Source: JAKASV01 sp963754845 (GTDB lineage Bacteria; Babelota; Babeliae; Babelales; Vermiphilaceae). From it: DNA of 64,000 bases. Positions 1 to 9,502 of the stretch are shown here, piece by piece; position 1 is the first letter of the stretch; each line of letters starts with the position of its first letter. The stretch is from positions 1 through 64,000 of the forward strand of contig CAVWHE010000004.1 in the NCBI GenBank assembly GCA_963754845.1, read 5' to 3'. The notes under the pieces are model-generated. The model searched no databases, had not been told where the DNA came from, and saw nothing but the letters and a program-made list of their open reading frames with translations. The position numbers and the translations under genes are program-made.

Positions 1-1681
1 GGCGAACGTAAACATTGGGAGGAGCAGCATCTTCTTAAGGAACCGTTTGTCTCGCCCCACGAGGCAAAAATATCGCCACAGCAGTTGGCCGACAGGGATA
101 ATGTACCGAAGGAGTCAAAACTTTGTGTCACATCATTTGAAATGTTGGTTGCCGTGCTAGCTGTTATGGCTCCCCCCGGTCCCGTTTGGCCATCCCACAA
201 ACCGGTTGCCGCGTTGTAACGGCGGGCGTAGGTGTTGTAGGGTTTCCCATCGGTCTCACTCCACACGGCCATGAAGTTACCAGAGCAATCGGCGGCGAGC
301 GAAGGGAAGAAGTCCCCCGTTCTGCGATGAATCATTTGAAATGTTGGTTGCCGTGCTAGCTGTTATGGCTCCCCCCGGTCCCGTTTGGCCATCCCACAAA
401 CCGGTTGCCGCGTTGTAACGGCGGGCGTAGGTGTTGTAGGGTTTCCCATTGTACTCACTCCACACGGCCATGAAGTTACCAGAGCAATCGGCGGCGAGCG
501 AAGGGAAGAAGTAACCCCCGTTCTGCGATGGATCATTTGAAATGTTGGTTGCCGTGCTAGCTGTTATGGCTCCCCCCGGTCCCGTTTGGCCATCCCACAA
601 ACCGGTTGCCGCGTTGTAACGGCGGGCGTAGGTGTGTAGGGTTTCCCATTGTACTCACTCCACACGGCCATGAAGTTACCAGAGCAATCGGCGGCTAGCG
701 AATGGAAGTAACCCCCGTTCTGCGATGGATCATTTGAAATGTTGGTTGCCGTGCTAGCTGTTATGGCTCCCCCCGGTCCCGTTTGGCCATCCCACAAACC
801 GGTTGCCGCGTTGTAACGGCGGGCGTAGGTGTTGTAGGGTTTCCCATTGGTCTCACCCCACACGGCCATGAAGTTACCAGAGCAATCGGCGGCTAGCGAA
901 TGGAAGTAACCCCCGTTCTGCGATGGATCATTTGAAATGTTGGTTGCCGTGCTAGCTGTTATGGCTCCCCCCGGTCCCGTTTGGCCATCCCACAAACCGG
1001 TTGCCGCGTTGTAACGGCGGGCGTAGCTGTTGTAGGGTTTCCCATTGGTCTCACCCCACACGGCCATGAAGTTACCAGAGCAATCGGCGGCTAGCGAATG
1101 GAAGTAACCCCCGTTCTGCGATGGATCATTTGAAATGTTGGTTGCCGTGCTAGCTGTTATGGCTCCCCCGGTCCCGTTTGGCCATCCCACAAACCGGTTG
1201 CCGCGTTGTAACGGCGGGCGTAGCTGTTGTAGGGTTTCCCATTGGTCTCACTCCACACGGCCATGAAGTTACCAGAGCAATCGGCGGCGAGCGAGGGTAA
1301 ATAACCCCCGCTCTGCGATGGATCATTTGAAATGTTGGTTGCCGTGCTAGCTGTTATGGCTCCCCCCGGTCCCGTTTGGCCATCCCACAAACCGGTTGCC
1401 GCGTTGTAACGGCGGGCGTAGGTGTTGTAGGGTGTCCCATTGGTCTCACTCCACACGGCCATGGCATTACCAAAACGGTCAAATGCCAGGGAAGGGCAGC
1501 ACGCCTTATTTTGCTGATTGTTCGAAATATCAAGGGCCGGACCGGGGAGATTGTTCCAACCGGGTTTGTTTGATAATCCTGGCACGCTGGTGATCGCCGA
1601 GTACGGCGGCTTATCCATCTGCCCGCATGCCTTCAGCGATGATACGCACAACACAAGGACAAGAAGAAGCGATTGAAACAC
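1..1681 (-). pseudogene. Secreted AVW-repeat protein, copy 1 (frameshifted, partial)
   Basis: Paralogue of the gene at 2235-5074, running off the left edge. The chosen start is GTG at 1681, seven bases after a strong AAAGGAGGAGGG site; it begins a signal peptide (MFQSLLLVLVLCVSSLKACG). The mature part is about seven tandem units of 66-67 residues with the core LAADCSGNFMAVWSETNG and YARRYNAATGLWDGQTG. Compared with copy 2 and with its own sister units, the frame is broken by a C5 instead of C6 run at 1165-1169, a missing T near 635, a missing AA near 313 and an extra T near 36. Either it is decaying, it is phase-variable through its homopolymer runs, or the assembly has indel errors. The function is unknown; the repeat resembles secreted beta-propeller-type repeats. 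Confidence 0.8.
130..1420 (-). repeat. Seven tandem 198-201 bp coding repeats
   Basis: Seven units are recognisable by the recurring block CTAGCTGTTATGGCTC, near 166, 356, 556, 753, 951, 1150 and 1347. Each unit encodes 66-67 residues and contains a run of six C on this strand (six G in the coding strand), except for the unit at 1165, which has five. Unit-to-unit identity is very high, so recombination and slippage are both expected. Confidence 0.9.
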
Positions 1682-1911
1682 GAAACGCCCTCCTCCTTTG
1701 AAAAGAACAGGAGCAAACACAAAAACGCTAGCCTCAGTCTGCAACGGCGGCGCTGATTTTGTCAAGAACATTGCACACGTGCACACGTGCCAGTGGTGGC
1801 GGTCTTTCTGGCTCTTTTTTGCTCGTCCGAGCATCTTCGTGTACTCTTGAACTCGTAGATCATGCCACACCGTGGAGGCCAAGCGTTGGGCAATGTACGT
1901 GTGGGTGAAGA

Positions 1912-2014
1912 ATGTCGCTGCATCTTATAATCAAGGTCGTCCCCGGTGCAGGCCGTCGTGCGTTTGCTCGTGATGAATCCGGTACCTTGAAATGCTTCCT
2001 TACGAGCCAGCCTG
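1912..2014 (+). pseudogene. Truncated 5' copy of yggU (DUF167)
   Basis: The first 34 codons match those of the intact yggU at 5305, from the ATG to LTSQP. After 2014 the homology ends, and the frame runs 15 more codons antisense into tRNA-Leu to a TAG at 2059-2061. The fragment lacks most of the DUF167 fold and is not expected to work. It marks the right end of the segmental duplication. Confidence 0.88.
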
Positions 2015-2029
2015 CTTACGCATGCTCAG

Positions 2030-2117
2030 TGGTGCCGAGAGCCGGACTCGAACCGGCATAGTGTTGCCACCACAGGCTCCTGAAGCCTGCGCGTCTACCA
2101 ATTTCGCCATCCCGGCA
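2030..2117 (-). tRNA. tRNA-Leu(CAG)
   Basis: An 88-nt class II tRNA with encoded CCA. The 7-bp acceptor TGCCGGG pairs with CTCGGCA (one G-T pair). The anticodon stem CAGGC/GCCTG encloses loop TTCAGGA, giving anticodon CAG (reads CUG). The long variable arm is typical of tRNA-Leu, and the T arm CCGGTTCGAGTCCGG is intact. It sits just beyond the right end of duplication copy 1. Confidence 0.96.
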
Positions 2118-2234
2118 CTTCAAGACTTTATGATACGCAACCTGCCCAAAAATGCAAAAAAGACGAAAGATACACGTGCCATCGGCGGCGAAGGAGTAGC
2201 TGCCCTGGGCAACTGATGTTTTTGTCCTCCATCT

Positions 2235-5074
2235 TTAATCCCTGTTTTGCGCACACCAACGGGCCTTGTAAACGGCGAGAGTTGGTGGGCACGCGTTGAG
2301 GCCAAGATCGTCAGTGGTACCAGCTGCACCGGCAAGAAGGTACGCTGACTTTGCGCCGCACGGCATGCACCATGAAAGCGATGTAATCGATTCATCGAGA
2401 CACGTTGTGGCGATAGGCGTCACGTCATACCGACACATCACCGATCGCTCGTCATCATCCTTTTGTACGGTGCATACAGCAATATTCGGCGAACACGAAG
2501 CTTGCACGTCGTTCTTAGATCCCTCAAGGCCGAGGGTGACGTACGCGCACGCGTCATTGCCGTGCGCAGACGGGGCAAGGGCGAGTGCTTTCACCGAGCG
2601 ACATGGGTTTTTGATGGCGGCGCACGCGTAGGGCTTGAGCGGATCGCGAGATTGTGGCTTGTAGACGTACTCGACGGTGATGGGAGCGTCATCGTCGTGG
2701 CCAGATTCGCACGAAAAACCGGCGATGACCTTAGCACACCCGTCGTCGCATACGCATAAACTCGTAACACAGGGCCGTGGGCCGGCAATCGCTGCCATCG
2801 GCACGCATTGTTTGTTCGGACAATCGAAAGCAAGAAGATGGATGTTGGCTGGATTGTCACCATGACGGGCCCGCGTTCCACCGGCGACAAGAATAGGCCG
2901 GAATCTCGGCGTTTTTAAAAGCCACGCGACGGCATTAATTGTGCCGCCGCAGACAAAGTTTGCGGTGTTTTCTACTGAGTTTGTTGTGGCATCGAAGGTT
3001 AGGACGCGGACGCTGGCTCTATCGTCTTTTGATGCACTGCCGCCGATGGCAAGAGCGCGGCGCGTGTCGCCGGCCGGACATTCTCGGCAGAGCCACGCCC
3101 CTGCTCGAACGCTTGCGCCATGCTTGAACGAGCTTACACACGTCAATGAACACGTTTGGCAGACCTGAAAATTGCTGCAACAGCGTGGACCAAACATAAA
3201 AATTTTGACATCGCTGTCGTTGGGGTCGTCGGGCGTTCCAACGACGGCTAAATAAGCGGTCCCGTCGATGACGCAGCCGTCGATGGCACGGATGCGCATG
3301 CCGCTTGCCACTGACGCAACGCGCTCAAGATGGTCGTCAGCGAGGCGCCACACGCTGAGATCGTTTCCGTCGATGGGACCATGTGCAACGGCAGCAAGAG
3401 GTGCCGTGCGGTTGCCAAGACAATTAACGCAACCTCCGCAGCACGCTCCGGCACCGCGACACAGCCACGAGACAGCGTACACAGGACATCCAAGCACGTG
3501 CTCATCAATGCACAGAATTCTATTGGCTTCAATAATATCGGCAGGAGGTTTCGACGGCACCGGCTGCGGCGCATTGTAGCGGCGAACGTAAACATTGGGA
3601 GGAAGAGCATCTTCTAAGGAACCGTTTGTCTCGCCCCACGAGGCAAAAATATCGCCACAGCAGTTGGCCGACAGGGATAATGTACCGAAGGAGTCAAAAC
3701 TTTGTGTCACATCATTTGAAATGTTGGTTGCCGTGCTAGCTGTTATGGCTCCCCCCGGTCCCGTTTGGCCATCCCACAAACCGGTTGCCGCGTTGTAACG
3801 GCGGGCGTAGGTGTTGGGTGTCCCATTGGTCTCACCCCACACGGCCATGAAGTTACCAGAGCAATCGGCGGCGAGCGAAGGGAAGAAGTAACCCCCGTTC
3901 TGCGATGGATCATTTGAAATGTTGGTTGCCGTGCTAGCTGTTATGGCTCCCCCCGGTCCCGTTTGGCCATCCCACAAACCGGTTGCCGCGTTGTAACGGC
4001 GGGCGTAGGTGTTGTAGGGTTTCCCATTGTACTCACTCCACACGGCCATGAAGTTACCAGAGCAATCGGCGGCGAGCGAAGGGAAGAAGTAACCAACGTC
4101 CTGCGATGGATCATTTGAAATGTTGGTTGCCGTGCTAGCTGTTATGGCTCCCCCCGGTCCCGTTTGGCCATCCCACAAACCGGTTGCCGCGTTGTAACGG
4201 CGGGCGTAGGTGTTGTAGGGTGTCCCATTGTACTCACCCCACACGGCCATGAAGTTACCAGAGCAATCGGCGGCTAGCGAATGGAAGTAACCCCCGTTCT
4301 GCGATGGATCATTTGAAATGTTGGTTGCCGTGCTAGCTGTTATGGCTCCCCCCGGTCCCGTTTGGCCATCCCACAAACCGGTTGCCGCGTTGTAACGGCG
4401 GGCGTAGGTGTTGTGGGTGTCCCATTGGTCTCACTCCACACGGCCATGAAGTTACCAGAGCAATCGGCGGCGAGCGAGGGTAAGTAATCCCCGCTCTGCG
4501 ATGGATCATTTGAAATGTTGGTTGCCGTGCTAGCTGTTATGGCTCCCCCCGGTCCCGTTTGGCCATCCCACAAACCGGTTGCCGCGTTGTAACGGCGGGC
4601 GTAGGTGTTGTAGGGTTTCCCATTGGTCTCACTCCACACGGCCATGAAGTTACCAGAGCAATCGGCGGCGAGCGAGGGTAAGTAACCCCCGCTCTGCGAT
4701 GGATCATTTGAAATGTTGGTTGCCGTGCTAGCTGTTATGGCTCCCCCCGGTCCCGTTTGGCCATCCCACAAACCGGTTGCCGCGTTGTAACGGCGGGCGT
4801 AGGTGTTTTCGTTATCGTTACCAGTTTGAGAGTTGTACTCTCTCCACACGGCCATGGCATTACCAAAACGGTCAAATGCCAGGGAAGGGCAGCACGCATT
4901 ATTTTGCTGATTGTTCGAAATATCAAGGGCCGGACCGGGGAGATTGTTCCAACCGGGTTTGTTTGATAATCCTGGCACGCTGGTGATCGCCGAGTACGGC
5001 GGCTTATCCATCTGCCCGCATGCCTTCAGCGATGATACGCACAACACAAGGACAAGAAGAAGCGATTGAAACAC
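2235..5074 (-). CDS. Secreted AVW-repeat/propeller-like protein, copy 2 (one frameshift)
   Basis: The start is GTG at 5074, after AAAGGAGGAGGG, giving a signal peptide (MFQSLLLVLVLCVSSLKACG). An N-terminal segment carries DISNNQQN and SLAFDRFGNAMAVW. Six repeats of 66-67 residues follow (YARRYNAATGLWDGQTG). The C-terminal part, about 350 residues, is different: cysteine-rich blocks with a VYAVSWLC/INAVAWLL/ITSLSWCMPC pattern like the proteins at 39836 and 41566, so it is probably a second beta-propeller-type domain. A single-base deletion near 4411 (GTTGTGGG against GTTGTAGGG in sister units) splits the frame into two overlapping readings joining at 4340-4376. It could be a sequencing error, a true pseudogene or a contingency switch. 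Location is inferred as cell surface or secreted; the function is unknown. Confidence 0.75.
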
Positions 5075-5407
5075 GAAACGCCCTCCTCCTTTGAAAAGAA
5101 CAGGAGCAAACACAAAAACGCTAGCCTCAGTCTGCAACGGCGGCGCTGATTTTGTCAAGAACATTGCACACGTGCACACGTGCCAGTGGTGGCGGTCTTT
5201 CTGGCTCTTTTTTGCTCGTCCGAGCATCTTCGTGTACTCTTGAACTCGTAGATCGTGCCACACCGTGGAGGCCAAGCGTTGGGCAATGTACGTGTGGGTG
5301 AAGAATGTCGCTGCATCTTATAATCAAGGTCGTCCCCGGTGCAGGCCGTCGTGCGTTTGCTCGTGATGAATCCGGTACCTTGAAATGCTTCCTTACGAGC
5401 CAGCCTG
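3581..5407. repeat. Segmental direct duplication, copy 2
   Basis: Matches 1-2014. Left of 3581 lies the unique 3' part of the repeat-protein gene; right of 5407 yggU continues intact. Copy 2 therefore lies in a complete gene context at both ends, while copy 1 is cut within yggU. Copy 2 is about 187 bp shorter, close to one internal 198-bp unit. Confidence 0.92.
3715..4800 (-). repeat. Six tandem 198-201 bp coding repeats
   Basis: Units recur near 3737, 3936, 4138, 4335, 4528 and 4730 with the same CTAGCTGTTATGGCTC block as in copy 1. One unit (near 3815) lacks three bases in frame, giving TPNTYARR instead of TPYNTYARR. Another (near 4411) lacks one base and breaks the frame. Confidence 0.9.
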
Positions 5408-5604
5408 AGCGAGGACGCGCCAACAGAGAACTTATTGAGGTCCTTGCCGATGCACTCAACATTCGTCGCAGTGCTATCAGGATAGTGAGTGGATTCACTA
5501 CGCGCACCAAGAAAATCTGCATCGACGCATCCGTGACACTCGAGCGGGTCCTTGAAAATCTCGGTGTGTCTGAACAATCTACACCCAAAGCTGACAGGTC
5601 CTGA
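5305..5604 (+). CDS. yggU: DUF167 family protein YggU
   Basis: A 99-residue protein with the DUF167 pattern: LIIKVVPGAGRRAF at the N terminus, then LKCFLTSQPERGRANREL (the family's conserved PxxGkAN core) and IRIVSGFTTRTKKI. The cellular role of the family is not established. It lies 10 bp upstream of the GspF-type gene and is probably cotranscribed with it. The first 34 codons are duplicated at 1912-2014. Its start ATG lies 230 bp from the divergent repeat-protein start, so the two share one intergenic promoter region. Confidence 0.88.
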   Translation: MSLHLIIKVVPGAGRRAFARDESGTLKCFLTSQPERGRANRELIEVLADALNIRRSAIRIVSGFTTRTKKICIDASVTLERVLENLGVSEQSTPKADRS

Positions 5605-5614
5605 AGGAGTAATC

Positions 5615-6814
5615 ATGCCTTACTACGCGTGGAAGGGCGTTGACATGTACGGGTCAACCCAGAGAGGCAGGAATTTTGCAGCGTCACCACATCTTCTTGA
5701 TGAATACCTTCGCAAGAGTGACATTGCCGTAATCTCGCAAAGGCCGGTATCGACGATGTTTGTACGATACGTAAATTCCAGCTCTGTTGTCGACTTTTTT
5801 GAAAAGATGGCAACACTGCTTGAAGCTGGCGTCTTCGTCCCTGAATCCCTCGTACTCATGCGCGACACCATCGGGCACGTGGGCATTCAGCTCGTTCTTG
5901 AAGAACTCGTCGGCGATGTTGAACGCGGAATTTCTCTGAGTGTGGCGATGGCGCGGCACAAGCGTGTTTTTGCCGATCGCATCGTTCACATGATCTATGC
6001 GGGGCAAGAATCAGGAAGGCTCGCCGTGGTAGTACGCGCACTCGCCAGGCATCTGGCAACCGTGGGCACGTTCCGGGCGAGCGTCAGGGCAGCGGCGGCC
6101 GGTCCGTTGATTTCTTGTGCATTTTTTGTCGTCGTTACCGTCGTCATCGCTGTTAATATCACCCCCATGCTCGCGTGCATACTCGATTCGGCACAGCAGG
6201 AAATTCCTCCTATTACAAGAATTTTCCTCTCTCTGGGAGAGTTTCTGAGAAGCTGGCAAGGCATTGCCGTTGTGGCCATCACTTTTCTGGGCTGTTCTAC
6301 TTTCGTTCGATGGCTCAACACAAAGGAACGTTTTTGTCGCTTGCGTGATACCGCCGCGCTCAACGTTCCCATCATCGGTGCCGTTATGCGCGACACGCAG
6401 CGTGCGTGGTTTTTTGACATACTCGCCCTGCTCGTTGAGGGCGGCGTGAGACTTGTGCCAGCCCTCCTCATTGCCGAAAGTTCATGTACCAACGTAGTCA
6501 TCGAAGAACACGTCAGAATGGTGCGCTTGGCAGTGTCGTCAGGAAGCTCTCTGAGCAGCGCTATGGAGCAGTGTCAATCCGGTATGTTTACACCTGAAAT
6601 AATTGCCACCGTACGCATCAGTGAAGCCACGGGATCCCTCGCTCCATCATTGCAGCGTGCCGGCAGAGTTTCGCGTGAGCGCGCCATGAAGTCCCTATCG
6701 CTTGTTGTGCACATGGTCCAGCCAGTCCTTCTCATCTTTTTGGGTCTCATGATCACACTCCTTATCATGGCCGTCTATGCGCCAATCTTTACTCTCTCGC
6801 AGGGCATCGCATAG
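5615..6814 (+). CDS. Type II secretion/type IV pilus inner-membrane platform protein (GspF/PilC family)
   Basis: A 399-residue protein starting MPYYAWKGVD, the usual GspF opening, after an AAGGAG site at 5603-5608; in-frame upstream codons lack the family match. It has the two T2SSF repeats: a first cytoplasmic helical region (FFEKMATLLEAGVFVPESL, about residues 60-150), a transmembrane segment near 165-190, a second near 215-235, a second repeat (ILALLVEGGVRLVPALLIAE), and a C-terminal membrane segment near 365-390. In pili and type II systems this protein is the membrane platform that couples the ATPase to the pseudopilus. No other secretion gene adjoins it, so it acts with components encoded elsewhere. 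Confidence 0.88.
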   Translation: MPYYAWKGVDMYGSTQRGRNFAASPHLLDEYLRKSDIAVISQRPVSTMFVRYVNSSSVVDFFEKMATLLEAGVFVPESLVLMRDTIGHVGIQLVLEELVGDVERGISLSVAMARHKRVFADRIVHMIYAGQESGRLAVVVRALARHLATVGTFRASVRAAAAGPLISCAFFVVVTVVIAVNITPMLACILDSAQQEIPPITRIFLSLGEFLRSWQGIAVVAITFLGCSTFVRWLNTKERFCRLRDTAALNVPIIGAVMRDTQRAWFFDILALLVEGGVRLVPALLIAESSCTNVVIEEHVRMVRLAVSSGSSLSSAMEQCQSGMFTPEIIATVRISEATGSLAPSLQRAGRVSRERAMKSLSLVVHMVQPVLLIFLGLMITLLIMAVYAPIFTLSQGIA

Positions 6815-6889
6815 GCCACCGCCGCATTGCGGGTTGTGAGCACGTCGTCTCTTTGAATATGCCTTCGAAGGACGTTCCCGGCCGATGTG

Positions 6890-7597
6890 CTAAAGAAGCT
6901 TTCCTTCATGATCACGATAGTACTTGATGATAACGGGAAGCAACGCCAAGCAAACGAGTATAACGAGGATGGCTATGATGGGTGGCGACATAATGTCACT
7001 CATGGACTTTATCGTTGCCAGCTCCCTGCCGGCAAAGGCATAAACACTTGCAAGAGGTATAAAACCGGCAACTGTTGTCCACGTGAATGTCCACCAGTCG
7101 ACGTCGGCAACCGCCGCAAGAGAGTTGATAAAGAAGAAGGGAATAATCGAGGCGTAATGAACTATGAGGAGGTAATTGGCCCCGTAACTACGCATGTGCT
7201 CGTTGAAACGTTCAAGCTGTATACGGTACCTGCGCTGTACCCACGAACGTAGGACATAGCGTATGACGAAGAAAGCCAGCAATGAACCTGCCGTCGCCGC
7301 ACATGCCCCATATGCCGTCCCCCAAAAAACACCAAACAAAAACCCACCTAGGAGCGAAAATGGTGCTACACTTGGCACACCAAAAGCTACCGTAAGGGCG
7401 TAAGCGCCCATGTAAACGAGGACCGCAGGGAGATAATGCTGGTCGACGAAATACTTGAAGGTAATGCTGTGTGTTTTTATCTGCTCAAGTGTGACGAAGT
7501 GGCTGAGCCATGAGTAGACAAAAAGCTTGCCAAGCACAAACTTTGCCACAACGGCAACAAGAAGCACAAGGAGCCCTGCCTTGCCAGATTTTTTCAT
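6890..7597 (-). CDS. VTT-domain (TVP38/DedA-like) membrane protein
   Basis: A 235-residue protein with about five to six hydrophobic segments. The central block, FSLLGGFLFGVFWGTAYGAC followed by AFFVIRYVLRSWVQRR, fits the VTT (SNARE-associated) family signature of a glycine-rich re-entrant region and an F..R motif. Family members are implicated in phospholipid or polyprenyl-lipid movement across the membrane. The start is ATG 7597, five bases after AGGGGG; a GTG two codons upstream is the alternative. It converges with the GspF gene, ending 75 bp from it. Confidence 0.8.
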   Translation of the reverse strand: MKKSGKAGLLVLLVAVVAKFVLGKLFVYSWLSHFVTLEQIKTHSITFKYFVDQHYLPAVLVYMGAYALTVAFGVPSVAPFSLLGGFLFGVFWGTAYGACAATAGSLLAFFVIRYVLRSWVQRRYRIQLERFNEHMRSYGANYLLIVHYASIIPFFFINSLAAVADVDWWTFTWTTVAGFIPLASVYAFAGRELATIKSMSDIMSPPIIAILVILVCLALLPVIIKYYRDHEGKLL

Positions 7598-7771
7598 AGA
7601 CACCCCCTGTGTGAACTACGCTGAAGTGTGACGTTCTTTCCGTCTAACTATTTTTATGGAGGAAAATTCAACAGGAAAGAGACGTTGCATGAAAGAGTAT
7701 ACACAAATTTTATCAAATACACTGGTCTGATTTTCGGCCGTTCATCATACCTCAAGAGCGCGGCATTCGTT

Positions 7772-7800
7772 TTGTCACGGCTGACAAAATCGTCTATACT
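7772..7800 (+). promoter_or_regulatory. Sigma-70-like promoter TTGTCA-17-TATACT
   Basis: TTGTCA at 7772-7777, a 17-bp spacer and TATACT at 7795-7800. Transcription would begin near 7807, only a few bases before the ATG at 7810, so the message from this promoter would be nearly leaderless and the GGAG at 7801 would fall outside it. Confidence 0.6.
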
Positions 7801-7809
7801 GGAGCCGTT

Positions 7810-9477
7810 ATGAATGTTAGACGATATGTGTGGGCCATCGTAGTTTCGCTTGGACTCGTCCGGTGTGTGTGCGAAATATCCGCCGACCCCGGATTTGATC
7901 TCGACGACGTCCTCGGCGATCCGTCGACGGAGGCTTTTTTGACCGATGCCACGTTTAAGGTCGCGCGGACTATTGATCCTGCCGCTATCGTAACGCTTCT
8001 TGTCCAAACGTTTAATGCCCCGTGCCTTCTTTCGCGCAACCTCTATGTGACAACGTGTCCTGCCAACAAAAAGAGCGTTATAGAGAGTCCTTTTTATATC
8101 CCCCGACTTCGCTGGGATTGTTCGCGCGCAATTGGCCTTAGTCCGTTTCTTAACCAGACATCACGCATGTTCTTCACAGAAAAATGTGATAATATCTCCT
8201 CCGTTATAGCCGTGTGTGATGCGACGCTTTTGCAAAGAATTTCATCGTGTGTCGACTGTGCGCGTGCGCTCTACCCACGTTTCAACATTGATCCCCTTGT
8301 TATTTTTCCGCTCTTTGGCAACCTTACGGTCCAAGATCGTCAGGCTGGTCTCATGATTCGCTACGATGAGCATGCGGGCAGTCTTCACGTTCACGTCCAC
8401 GCCCCTCTTGTCTATCTTGAAAGAAACTTTTATCTTACACAGCGCGAAATAGACCGCATAGAGCACGCTTTTTCTCGAATTCTTGGTGATAACGGTGGTT
8501 TTTCACTGGGTTCAGATGACTGCGATCCCCTTGACAATGATTTTGTTACTAAACATATGATAAGCGACAAGTTCGGTCTTGGTGACACACGTCTTCATAT
8601 CGACTGGGATGTGTGCAAGGGCCCTCGCTATCGCTGGGGACTTGGTTTTGTCGCAACAATCCCGACAGCCTTCGCTTTTCAGAATGGGCTTCTCGGATCG
8701 TCACTTCAAGATCGCTGCGATTCTGGAAGTTTCAGCCTTGTCGACCTTATCGACTATGCGCAACGTGGTGATGTTGGTGAGGCGACGAAACTCGGTCAGG
8801 CCTTTTTTCTCGGTGCTCTTGACCGACTCGCCGGGAACCTTCTTGATACGCGGCTTGGTTATGACAAGCACCTGGGAGTCGGTGTTTCCATGTATACAAA
8901 AGGTCGCTTGAGTTTCTTTTTTAGACGCCCGTGGGCGCACAGCATTAAACTTCGTGGTCGTATGATGCTTCAGTACTTTATGCCGGCAACTGAAACGCGT
9001 CTTTTTGTCGAACGGAAAAATCCCGACGATTACGAAAGTTCCAATTTTGATCTTGAGAGAGTTGATGACGATCCCGTCTATGCGCGTCAAAAGCTCGAGT
9101 TTCTTACCACAAAGCTTGTCGAAGATTTTTATCCCTTCTCACTGAGGACCAAGGTTCATCCAGGTGTTATGTTTCAATGGATAAGTGGTATGTCGTATGC
9201 GTCAGGGCGATGGAGTGTTGAAGTACTCAGCAGTTTTTGGGCAAAAACGCATGAAATTTTTGGTGATATAGAGAGGCGTGCCACTACGCCGCCGCTCATG
9301 GTTGATCGTGCGCGGCGCCCAGGTGCCTATGAGAGTCGTATTGGTGCGGCACTTGCTTACACATGTGCCCGTACCATGAGAAACTGGACGATGTCAGTCT
9401 ATGCTGACGCAGCCTACTGGGGCGAAGGAATCGGTAAGGATTTTACGTGTGCTCTTGACCTGGAATGTCGTTTTTGA
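7810..9477 (+). CDS. Exported protein of unknown function, possible outer-membrane barrel
   Basis: A 555-residue protein with a signal peptide (MNVRRYVWAIVVSLGLVRCVCEIS). The rest is rich in aromatic and alternating polar/hydrophobic strands (for example HVHVHAPLVYLERNFYLTQ) and ends in phenylalanine (CALDLECRF), as outer-membrane beta-barrels often do. I do not recognise a named family. It is followed 25 bp later by another exported protein with its own GGAGG site, so the pair probably forms an operon. Outer-membrane location is an inference. Confidence 0.7.
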   Translation: MNVRRYVWAIVVSLGLVRCVCEISADPGFDLDDVLGDPSTEAFLTDATFKVARTIDPAAIVTLLVQTFNAPCLLSRNLYVTTCPANKKSVIESPFYIPRLRWDCSRAIGLSPFLNQTSRMFFTEKCDNISSVIAVCDATLLQRISSCVDCARALYPRFNIDPLVIFPLFGNLTVQDRQAGLMIRYDEHAGSLHVHVHAPLVYLERNFYLTQREIDRIEHAFSRILGDNGGFSLGSDDCDPLDNDFVTKHMISDKFGLGDTRLHIDWDVCKGPRYRWGLGFVATIPTAFAFQNGLLGSSLQDRCDSGSFSLVDLIDYAQRGDVGEATKLGQAFFLGALDRLAGNLLDTRLGYDKHLGVGVSMYTKGRLSFFFRRPWAHSIKLRGRMMLQYFMPATETRLFVERKNPDDYESSNFDLERVDDDPVYARQKLEFLTTKLVEDFYPFSLRTKVHPGVMFQWISGMSYASGRWSVEVLSSFWAKTHEIFGDIERRATTPPLMVDRARRPGAYESRIGAALAYTCARTMRNWTMSVYADAAYWGEGIGKDFTCALDLECRF

Positions 9478-9502
9478 CGCTTGCGTGCAAGGAGGATCTT
9501 TC

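Larger units (their letters stand above)
1..2014. repeat. Segmental direct duplication, copy 1
   Basis: The stretch from the left edge to 2014 is a near-identical direct copy of 3581-5407. Both copies hold most of a secreted repeat-protein gene, its 230-bp upstream region and the first 34 codons of yggU, and both stop at the same point inside yggU. Copy 1 carries one more 198-bp internal unit and several small indels. The right boundary lies 15 bp from the CCA end of the tRNA-Leu gene. The left boundary may lie outside the window. Confidence 0.92.

Noticed and set aside
130..1420. Possible CRISPR array (regular repeats)
   Set aside because: Units are 198-201 bp, coding, and contiguous with no unique spacers.
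5075..5275. 67-residue N-terminal extension of the repeat protein
   Set aside because: The GTG at 5074 directly follows AAAGGAGGAGGG and starts a signal peptide; the extension would hide it.
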